From JABAAI01 sp965261955 (GTDB lineage Bacteria > Spirochaetota > Leptospiria > Leptospirales > Leptonemataceae), in assembly GCA_965261955.1 (NCBI GenBank), contig CBDHEM010000069.1, positions 868,001 to 932,000 of the forward strand: a stretch of DNA of 64,000 bases, written 5' to 3'. The position numbers were made by a program, and so were the translations under genes. The stretch's first letter is position 1. The number at the start of each line of letters is the position of its first letter. Shown piece by piece: positions 38,339-45,137 of the stretch. The notes beneath the pieces are model-generated. The model searched no databases and was not told the origin of the DNA. It worked only from the letters and a program-made list of their open reading frames with translations.

Positions 38339-38635
38339 TTATCCAAAAAAGGCACGAGCAAGAGATTTAGCTATTTTATCCAATTGACCATGATTCAATT
38401 TATCGTACTCATCATTTTCTAATTTTTCTCGAATCTTTTGCAATTTTTCAATTCGCTCAGGATCCTCTTTTGTTTTTACGGTATTCATAATTTGATCATG
38501 TCCAGAAGCACGGCTAGCAGCTTGAGATATATTAACATAATCTCCTGAAGCAAAACTAGGCTCTTTCTTCTGAACTTGCTTATCAATACGGGAATTATAA
38601 TTGGGGCTTAAACCACCAACACTATCTATCATCAT
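38339..38635 (-). CDS. flgM: FlgM-like anti-sigma-28 factor
   Basis: This 98-residue protein has the size and layout of FlgM, which holds the flagellar sigma factor FliA until the hook is complete and FlgM is secreted. The N-terminus MMIDSVGGLSPNYNSR resembles the FlgM opening; the middle has VNISQAASRA, matching the FlgM SxxA helix start; the C-terminus has DPERIEKLQKIREKLENDEY followed by IAKSLARAFF, the sigma-binding helices. The open frame extends further upstream to 38779, but GAGGAGG eight bases before the codon at 38635 and the family length fix this start. The upstream part is derived from a repeat element. Confidence 0.68.
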   Translation of the reverse strand: MMIDSVGGLSPNYNSRIDKQVQKKEPSFASGDYVNISQAASRASGHDQIMNTVKTKEDPERIEKLQKIREKLENDEYDKLNHGQLDKIAKSLARAFFG

Positions 38636-38728
38636 TCTGTATTCCTCCTCAACGGATTCCTTCGGCATATTCCTAAAAAAGGATGAGACATTTTTTAAAA
38701 TAAAACCACAAAATTTCGAAAGCCACAT

Positions 38729-38833
38729 GGGACTGTTACAAAACGTAAGGAAGGCGGAAGTAATGTCATAAAACGCCAATTAAAGGCATTTTATATGGGT
38801 ATTTCTTGTTTTCCGATATTTTGTAAGAGCCTC
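38729..38833. repeat. 105-bp MITE-like element with GACTGTTRCAAAA ends
   Basis: The left end starts GGGACTGTTACAAAACG and the right end TTTTGTAAGAGCCTC is its imperfect inverted complement. Over the first ~65 bases it aligns closely with the copy at 63235-63300. It lies immediately upstream of flgM and supplies false extra N-terminal codons to that frame. It may carry or have displaced the flgM promoter. Confidence 0.7.
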
Positions 38834-39138
38834 TATATGCATAGCTGACCCAGAAATAGTAAAAAAATGGCTTATATTTTATGATCTTAGCTGTTTTTTT
38901 AACCTATAAACAATATGTCGATAATTAGCATGATTATCTTTTTTCAGGTCTGACAGCTCTTTTTATTGATTTTTCGAGCCCACCTCTGTACAAGTGAGTA
39001 CAAAAGTTTACTAGGTGTCAACATGGTTTATATAACATATCAAAAGAGGGTTCTTGAGAAGAAAATTTATAAAAAGGATGGATGAACTTCTCTAAAAAAA
39101 TAAAAGAAAACTATATGAAAGTCTTTGGCCGGTATAGA
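38834..39138. other. intergenic region with no recognised feature
   Basis: No reading frame or RNA gene is supported in these 305 bases. The two flanking genes (flgM-like and rsmI) are on the minus strand, so any flgM promoter not inside the repeat should lie here. Confidence 0.5.
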
Positions 39139-39861
39139 TTAGTCCTTTCGGCTAGCCTTTCGAATAGGTGCAATGGCAATTGTAAATTCACCTTTTAAAG
39201 TTACTTTTTCTATCAACATATCCCAATCTTCACTATCGACTGACTTCAATAGTATAAATTCTTCGTAAATCTTACTCATTTCTCGAGCAATCAAAATATC
39301 CCTATCATAGAAAATTTCTCTACAAATTCTCATTGTCTTGCGTAGGCGATAGACTGATTCATAAAGGATAAGAATACCTGAAAAGGAAGCTAAATCTTCC
39401 AAAGCTTTCCTGCAACGTCCTTGACGATTACTAAGAAATCCACAAAAGTAAGTTGGGTTAGTTTGCCAGCCACAAACAGATAAAATAGTAGAAAGAGCAG
39501 AAACTCCCGGTATGGGAACAATGTTTGCAATATCATTTTTTTTCACATTACGTACGATATCTGCTCCAGGGTCAGAAATACTAGGCGTTCCCGCATCTGT
39601 CGTGAAAGCTATATCACATCCTATCGATAACTTTTGCAGAATCCACTCAATATCGTTTTCCTTATTGTACTGGCGATATGATTTAAGAGGAGTTAGAATA
39701 TTATACTTTTGTAAAAGTATTTTTGTTTTCCTAGTGTCTTCACAAACAATGAAATCAACCTCCTTTAACACTTCTAAAGCACGTAGCGTAATATCTTTTA
39801 GATTACCTATAGGGGTACCTATAACATAAAATACAGGCTTCTCATCTAGATTAACTTTCAA
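39139..39861 (-). CDS. rsmI: 16S rRNA (cytidine 1402-2'-O)-methyltransferase RsmI
   Basis: RsmI methylates the ribose of C1402 in the decoding centre of 16S rRNA. The 240-residue protein has the family's tetrapyrrole-methylase fold motifs: VIGTPIGNLKDITLRALEVL at the N-terminus, EDTRKTKILLQKY, the glycine-rich TTDAGTPSISDPGADIV and GVSALSTILSVCG. The length is somewhat shorter than the ~280-residue E. coli enzyme because the C-terminal extension is missing. Upstream lies a lipoprotein gene 71 bases away on the same strand. Confidence 0.93.
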   Translation of the reverse strand: MKVNLDEKPVFYVIGTPIGNLKDITLRALEVLKEVDFIVCEDTRKTKILLQKYNILTPLKSYRQYNKENDIEWILQKLSIGCDIAFTTDAGTPSISDPGADIVRNVKKNDIANIVPIPGVSALSTILSVCGWQTNPTYFCGFLSNRQGRCRKALEDLASFSGILILYESVYRLRKTMRICREIFYDRDILIAREMSKIYEEFILLKSVDSEDWDMLIEKVTLKGEFTIAIAPIRKASRKD

Positions 39862-39932
39862 TGATACTTTACAGATCCTTTAATATTTGAATATTTTAAA
39901 AAGTGATATGCTGATTGGCTAGAATCTATACG

Positions 39933-40514
39933 CTAAGGATTACAAGGCGTTTGAACAGGGCATGATACTGGACTATTTGAAGCACAGACTTGTTCTTCAG
40001 TACTAGCTTCCGACTCAAATCCTCCTCTCAAATAAGCTGTTAACCTAAAATAATATACATAACATTGATAAAAGGGTTCCGGGGATGGGGGAGCACGACG
40101 ATAAATAACCCTTTGTGTGATAAGATTCTGTGACCCTGAACTAGCAATGCTATCAGAATGAGAGAAGCTAGGTGAACGCCTATTTTCCAAATAACGGTTC
40201 TCTTTTTTTCCACCTAATAGGCCTTCCAAAGATGAAGGAAGATTACTAACATACAAATTATAACCAGCAAAATCTGGCTCCGTATTTGTAATAAAATATT
40301 GAATATCAAACTGGTAGCGAGCTTCTTCTTCTGGCAGAAATCTCAAATTCACCGCACGTATTTCAGGACGGGTTGCTGCTGGGTACGCTAAAGGTGAAAG
40401 AAGAGCCGGTATTTGGTCATTCATACCACAATGAGTGAATGGACTCAATAGTAGAGCACAAAAAAACAATGAAAACGGATAACAGCAAAATAGGAATGTT
40501 TCTTTATCTAACAT
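39933..40514 (-). CDS. putative lipoprotein, function unknown
   Basis: This 193-residue protein starts with a basic/hydrophobic signal sequence (about residues 7-27) and a cysteine at about 29 in the context SPFTHCGMN, which suits the relaxed spirochaete lipobox. The mature part contains FDIQYFITNTEPDFAGYNLYVSNLPSSL, a strand pattern reminiscent of a fibronectin type III-like domain, then a serine-rich linker (about 105-130) and QCYVYYFRLTAYLRGGFESEAS, a typical last strand of such a fold. Four cysteines in the last 15 residues are unusual. It is probably an envelope lipoprotein, but the role is unknown. It lies 17 bases after the HATPase gene. Confidence 0.6.
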   Translation of the reverse strand: MLDKETFLFCCYPFSLFFCALLLSPFTHCGMNDQIPALLSPLAYPAATRPEIRAVNLRFLPEEEARYQFDIQYFITNTEPDFAGYNLYVSNLPSSLEGLLGGKKENRYLENRRSPSFSHSDSIASSGSQNLITQRVIYRRAPPSPEPFYQCYVYYFRLTAYLRGGFESEASTEEQVCASNSPVSCPVQTPCNP

Positions 40515-40531
40515 AGCTTAATATCGCATGA

Positions 40532-40951
40532 TTATATTTTTATCTCAATATGTAATACATTTTTATCACCTAGTCTAAAATACTTAACCGTATCCGCAAG
40601 TGTCCTAATTAGCTTAAGACCAAAACCACCCACAACATCTTCTTCTAATACTTTTTTTGCATCTGACCCTTTTGTGTTATGGAAGTCAAATTGCTTACCT
40701 TTGTCTTCTAGCTCAATTAGAATATTGTTTGAAGAGATAAGTTTTAAATGATATTCTATCATAGAAATATTTTTATCCTCACCTTTATATGCATGATTCA
40801 CTATATTCGTAATGGCTTCTTCTACAATCAGTAAAATATCATTCTTTTTATCCTGTTCCAAACCAGATGCTAGTAGAATATTTTCCGTATTTTGTAAAAG
40901 ATCAATAACAGACTTTTCAATTGAAGGTATTTGCAAATAAAGGTCTTTCAT
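40532..40951 (-). CDS. RsbW-like HATPase domain protein (anti-sigma kinase fold)
   Basis: This 139-residue protein has a complete GHKL ATP-binding domain of the RsbW/SpoIIAB anti-sigma factor type: N box EEAITNIVNHAYKG, G1 box LEDKGKQFD and G2 box GGFGLKLIRTLADTV. Such proteins bind a sigma factor or phosphorylate an anti-anti-sigma factor. The open frame continues upstream, without a stop, into the end of a ruined SpoIIE phosphatase (DDLALLVCRFRGKK), so the ancestor was probably a fused phosphatase-kinase protein. The Met at 40951 is the first likely start in the surviving domain. Whether it is still made is uncertain. Confidence 0.65.
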   Translation of the reverse strand: MKDLYLQIPSIEKSVIDLLQNTENILLASGLEQDKKNDILLIVEEAITNIVNHAYKGEDKNISMIEYHLKLISSNNILIELEDKGKQFDFHNTKGSDAKKVLEEDVVGGFGLKLIRTLADTVKYFRLGDKNVLHIEIKI

Positions 40952-41560
40952 TTCAGATTTTTTTCCCCGGAAACGGCAAACAAGAAGTGCAAGATCATCA
41001 CAAGCACCTTCTGAACCACAGAAGAAATTCACCTCATGAAAAATCAATTCTATTAAAAAATTCACAGTATAATTCCTATACAAGATAAAAATTTTATCTG
41101 ATTCTCTTTTTTTCCATAAAAACTACGTGAAGAATTATCAACTCCTGAGGGCATTCCTTTCTCAAAGAGGAACTCATACTTTCCGTTTTCACGAATTAAA
41201 AAAAGCATTTTATTATGCCATACGGATGAATATTACAAAATGCGGGTATTGGGATCGTAATCTGCGATAAATAAAATAGCCAACATTCCTCTCTTTGTTT
41301 CTTTGTTAAAGAGCTTGGTTCGCCTTTGTTCACATTTTAGCGGGTACATTTTCTATTTGAATAATGCTATTGAACATGGAACTAGTGATTGCCATGAAAA
41401 TTTCTACAGAAATAGATTTCCCCGACACATCACCAATGAATAAGTTAGCGGGACCTCTTGGTATATCTGCATGATAATAAAATAGGACACCGCCAACACT
41501 AGAGTTATTATAAAAGTTCAATTTTAGAGCAGATGGTTTTATATTTTTTAGTTTTCTTTT
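40952..41560 (-). pseudogene. ruined SpoIIE/PP2C-type serine phosphatase domain
   Basis: Pieces of a PP2C phosphatase can be read across frames on the minus strand. They include SSVGGVLFYYHADIPRG, NLFIGDVSGKSISVEIFMAI (the metal-binding GDVSGHG motif with Lys for His), a TRANQAL-like linker, KRGMLAILFIADYDPNTRIL, then HNKMLFLIRENGKYEFLFEKGMP, and finally GACDDLALLVCRF, the last metal-site motif. Stop codons (TGA near 41330, TAA near 41240) and frame shifts break it, and the region before the final motif is deleted. The gene once formed a partner-switching signalling protein with the HATPase domain downstream. Confidence 0.8.
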
Positions 41561-41707
41561 ACGGAGAGGTCAATAACACTTACTCTTTTTTTATAGAAAC
41601 ACCAACGGTATGAAAGCCACTGGGGACTGAAATTATGAAAGATCAACATTGGGAAAACTTTCTATATTTGTTTTTGTTTGCTCATTTTAATCGCCTTTAT
41701 CGTAAAT

Positions 41708-42571
41708 TCAATTCTGTTTGAGAATCCCCAAAAGGCGTTCTAAATCCTTTAAATTCCCATAATGAATCATAATTTTCCCCCCTCCATTTTTCTTATATTG
41801 CACATCCACTCGAGCACTAAAGTGCAATCGTAAATCTCTTTCAATATTTATCATATTTGGATTTTTATGTGCTAGTGAATTTCGTAACCCTTCTGTGAGA
41901 CGAGCAACTTCTTCTTCAACTTTTCGCGAACTCCAAGATTCGTTACTCACTTTGGTAGCCAACTTCACTAAACTTTTTGTATCACCAATACTGAGAAGAG
42001 GCCGAGCTTGCCCAATTGTAATTTGCTTATTTTCTAACATGTTCAGAACTTCAGGTGGTAGCTTCAGGATTCTAGTTAAATTTTTAACAGTACTCCTATT
42101 TTTCCCAACTTTCTTAGCCAAAACATCTGCTTTTTGCCCAGTAACAGACATCCACTGCTGGTAAGCACGAGCTTCTTCTACTGGATTTAATTCTTCCCGT
42201 TGTATGTTCTCAATGATTCCCACCTCTAAAGCTTGCATATCATTTGCCTGTCGTAAAACAGCTGGTATTTTTTTAAACCCAGCTATTTTTGCTGCTCGGA
42301 AACGTCTCTCCCCAGCTATAATTTCATAACGCTCTTCTCCCAAGTAACGTACAACAATTGGCTCAATCAAACCAATAGAATGTAAAGTCTTTGCTAATTC
42401 TTCAAGCTCTTTGATCTCAAATTTTTTACGAGGCTGATGCGGATTTGGAGTTATCGAACTCAAGGAAAGTTCTTTATAATTTGGATTATCGTGAACTACA
42501 GTACCTTGCTCACCTGCATTCGATAATAGATTCGAAAGACCACGTCCCAATGGCTTTCTCGAACGATTCAT
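41708..42571 (-). CDS. parB: chromosome partitioning protein ParB
   Basis: ParB is a CTP-dependent clamp that loads at parS and spreads on DNA. The 287-residue protein has the N-terminal NPHQPRKKF motif, the GERRFRAAKIAG motif, the helix-turn-helix VGKNRSTVKNLTRILKLP and a C-terminal dimerisation helix. It overlaps parA by 4 bases (ATGA), so they are translated together. The matching parS lies 165 bases upstream of parA. A complete ParABS set in this order usually sits near the replication origin. Confidence 0.95.
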   Translation of the reverse strand: MNRSRKPLGRGLSNLLSNAGEQGTVVHDNPNYKELSLSSITPNPHQPRKKFEIKELEELAKTLHSIGLIEPIVVRYLGEERYEIIAGERRFRAAKIAGFKKIPAVLRQANDMQALEVGIIENIQREELNPVEEARAYQQWMSVTGQKADVLAKKVGKNRSTVKNLTRILKLPPEVLNMLENKQITIGQARPLLSIGDTKSLVKLATKVSNESWSSRKVEEEVARLTEGLRNSLAHKNPNMINIERDLRLHFSARVDVQYKKNGGGKIMIHYGNLKDLERLLGILKQN

Positions 42572-43329
42572 TTTTTTTCTGTAATCTCCACACTAAGCTC
42601 TTGATAGGCCTGTGCACCAGAAGACTCAGGAGCATATTCTCCTATAAATTGTCCAAAAGAAGGAGCCTCCGAAAGTTTTACATTACGAGGAATAATAGTT
42701 GAATAAACTTTTTTTCCAAAATGAGATCGAACATCAGACACCACTTGACGACCCAAAGCCGTCCTTTGATCAAACATTGTTAATAAAATTCCTCCCAAAA
42801 CTAATTCTGGGTTCAAAGACTTCTGAACGATATGAATAACTTTCATCAATTGAGTTAACCCTTCAAGAGCATAATATTCTGTTTGGAGAGTCACAATAGC
42901 CTGTCCTACAGCACAAAGAGCGTTAATTGTAAGTATACCTAAATTTGGAGGACAATCAATTAAAATATAATCATAAAGAGTGACAACTTGTTCTAAACTT
43001 CTTTTTAACATGAATTCTTTTTCTCTCATTTGAAGCATATCCACTTCGATACCCGATAGATTTACATTTGCTGGTAAAATGGATAAAGAATTATAGCGAC
43101 TGGGAACAATTACTTCTGAACAAGATAGCTCATCTAGAAGTACTTCATAGATTGTTTTTTTTAATTCATGGATATCTAAACCTAAGCCCGAACTCGCATT
43201 TCCTTGTGGGTCCATGTCAATAAGTAAAACTTCATGTCCCATTTGGGCCAAGTAAGCACTTAAATTTATGGCCGTTGTCGTTTTACCTACACCACCCTTT
43301 TGATTCGTCAAAGCAAACAACTGTCCCAT
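42568..43329 (-). CDS. parA: chromosome partitioning ATPase ParA (Soj)
   Basis: ParA is a Walker-type ATPase that drives segregation of ParB-bound origins. The deviant Walker A KGGVGKTT is at residues 11-18, with switch motifs IDMDPQGNAS and DYILIDCPPNLG. The frame extends 21 codons further upstream, but the Met at 43329 (MGQLFALTNQKGG) matches ParA starts, gives 253 residues and has AAAGGA about 10 bases ahead. The short N-terminus, without an HTH domain, is the chromosomal (type Ib) form. It is the first gene of the parAB operon. Confidence 0.95.
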   Translation of the reverse strand: MGQLFALTNQKGGVGKTTTAINLSAYLAQMGHEVLLIDMDPQGNASSGLGLDIHELKKTIYEVLLDELSCSEVIVPSRYNSLSILPANVNLSGIEVDMLQMREKEFMLKRSLEQVVTLYDYILIDCPPNLGILTINALCAVGQAIVTLQTEYYALEGLTQLMKVIHIVQKSLNPELVLGGILLTMFDQRTALGRQVVSDVRSHFGKKVYSTIIPRNVKLSEAPSFGQFIGEYAPESSGAQAYQELSVEITEKK

Positions 43330-43493
43330 TATAATAAAAATCCTTTTAGTTATTTTATCGAAGGTTAACTTGAATATCATCTTCAGTAACAAACGATCTA
43401 AGTTAGATTGTTATTTCAAGCTAAGCGTGTATGAATATCTTTTTTCTAAAATAAACAAACTTTATTATTCCGAAAAAACTAAAAGCAATGTTT

Positions 43494-43509
43494 TGTTTCA
43501 CGTGAAACA
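43494..43509. promoter_or_regulatory. parS centromere-like site
   Basis: The 16-bp palindrome TGTTTCACGTGAAACA matches the bacterial parS consensus at every defined position. It lies between parA and the upstream exported-protein gene. ParB should nucleate here. Only this one exact copy was noticed in the window. Confidence 0.95.
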
Positions 43510-43522
43510 AAACTAACTTCCA

Positions 43523-44533
43523 TTATAATCTTTTATGTAAGAAAGCAATGATCCCAAAAATATTCAGAAAAACGACTGCTACAGCAAATAACGTTTTCCC
43601 ATCACTATCATAAAATGGATTGCTATCGCTTTCTAAAGGATTTTGGACTATGAAACCACCATTTTCAAAATTATACATCACAGCTTTTTTGGGTTCATAA
43701 TAGACCTGATAAGCTGAACCTATTCTCGGGATTTGAATCAATTTAGATTTTGCCCCCTTTATTCTAGGAATTAAATCTTTGGGGGCCCAAATCAAAGTCC
43801 GAATAGTTTTTATCTGAGAAGTAACCTCCAGAAAGGATAAAAAATAATCCGGCAAGTCCATGCGGGGGAAACGATAGCTTACACTCAACTCTGAGTGCCC
43901 CGGACGCAAAGACCGGACAAAATAGTAATTCTTCCCTTTTTGGATTGGTTTTAGTGGAATACGTACATTGCCTCTCGCATAACGCAGACCAGCCACAAGC
44001 TCTTTAGCATCACTTGGAACAAAAAAAAGAATGTTTCGTAAGGAAAAACTCTTAGGAGGCTTTGAATTGTTGCGAAAAGAGTATGTCTTTTTGACTAGTA
44101 AGGAACTTCTTATTTTTGTGACTTCCATAATAGAAATGATCTCAATATCTTCAAGGCTCGCACCACTATCATATACCACAACTGTCTGTTTTTTTTGCCA
44201 ATACTGCCTTTTGGGAGGAATCAAATGAGCATAGCTAGCCCCCTGATACACTGCACGTATCAAATAAGGAGCTGTTGGTTCTGTAATAGGAGAAAAACGA
44301 AAATGATTTTTTGTCGGATGAATTTTTTCAACACTCTGCATTCCTTTTTGCAAATGTATTAGTTCTAGAATAGGGAAAGTTCTCCATTTTGTACCGCTTC
44401 CATTCTCTAAAACCCCATAAATCGAGACTTTTTCTGAATTTTGACCTTGAGAATTTTTTCCTACTTGAGCTGAAAGAGATAAGGGCCAGATTGATAGAAG
44501 CAAATAGACAATCATTTTACAGCAAAATCGCAT
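43523..44533 (-). CDS. exported protein with C-terminal membrane anchor, ccm-linked
   Basis: This 336-residue protein has a signal sequence (about residues 5-24, ending LSLSAQ) and a single C-terminal hydrophobic helix (LFAVAVVFLNIFGIIAF). The part between looks all-beta, with several strand-like blocks, and may contain two immunoglobulin-like domains (residues about 30-115 and 120-230). The ATG at 44533 is chosen because AGGGGGA sits 5-6 bases ahead; the longer frame has no such site. It follows ccmH by 42 bases and ends the ccmE-F-H group, so a role in holding apocytochrome or heme at the outer face of the membrane is possible. No family is recognised. Confidence 0.65.
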   Translation of the reverse strand: MRFCCKMIVYLLLSIWPLSLSAQVGKNSQGQNSEKVSIYGVLENGSGTKWRTFPILELIHLQKGMQSVEKIHPTKNHFRFSPITEPTAPYLIRAVYQGASYAHLIPPKRQYWQKKQTVVVYDSGASLEDIEIISIMEVTKIRSSLLVKKTYSFRNNSKPPKSFSLRNILFFVPSDAKELVAGLRYARGNVRIPLKPIQKGKNYYFVRSLRPGHSELSVSYRFPRMDLPDYFLSFLEVTSQIKTIRTLIWAPKDLIPRIKGAKSKLIQIPRIGSAYQVYYEPKKAVMYNFENGGFIVQNPLESDSNPFYDSDGKTLFAVAVVFLNIFGIIAFLHKRL

Positions 44534-44575
44534 AATGCTCCCCCTAAAAAAAATCAAATGAAACGCCTCTCCTTT

Positions 44576-45088
44576 TTATATTTCTTTATTTGGAATACGA
44601 TTCTTACGAAACCAATAGAGTAATAAAAAAATAGCTATTATGAAAATACAAGACACAAAAAGAAATGGAAATAGCAATGAATTTCGTGCAGAAATTTTTT
44701 GCGTATAACCTTTTTTTAACTCACTTAGTAATTTATACCTCTCGCTATTCTGTAACATTTGTACGTAAGAAGCATTTTCATCAGCTAAAGAATTACCAAA
44801 ACCTTCCTTAAAAGACTGTACTATCTCATGGGAGATATGACCAGATAAAATTCTTTTTTCAATCAAAACTCTAACAGGAATTCCCCATGGACATTCTACA
44901 TGAGGACAAACACTCAAAAGAAAATTACAACCACATTGGCAAACCAAAGAACGAGAAACTTCTGTAAACGACTGTACCTCTTTTGCTTTCTTCAACTGTG
45001 TATAGACCTTCTGTGAATTTATAGAAACACTAGGTAAAGACAAAAACAAAGACAAAAACAAAAAATAGTCTCGTCTTCGTACTTTCAT
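44576..45088 (-). CDS. ccmH: CcmH-like cytochrome c maturation protein
   Basis: CcmH-type proteins reduce the CxxCH cysteines of apocytochrome c before heme ligation. This 170-residue protein has a signal sequence, the motif SLVCQCGCNFLLSVCPHVECPWG (about residues 47-69), a helix and a C-terminal transmembrane segment. The canonical LRCxxCQ is replaced here by the CQCGCN...C...C variant, with four to five cysteines, as seen in non-proteobacterial system I. It follows ccmF by 49 bases on the minus strand. The family is clear even though the active-site spacing differs. Confidence 0.82.
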   Translation of the reverse strand: MKVRRRDYFLFLSLFLSLPSVSINSQKVYTQLKKAKEVQSFTEVSRSLVCQCGCNFLLSVCPHVECPWGIPVRVLIEKRILSGHISHEIVQSFKEGFGNSLADENASYVQMLQNSERYKLLSELKKGYTQKISARNSLLFPFLFVSCIFIIAIFLLLYWFRKNRIPNKEI

Positions 45089-45137
45089 ATAGTGTTTATT
45101 TCGAAGAGATAGTGCATGTTTCTAAAATCATACCTCA

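Noticed and set aside
38636..38779. N-terminal extension of the FlgM-like protein
   Set aside because: The first part translates a repeat element, and a strong ribosome site supports the start at 38635.
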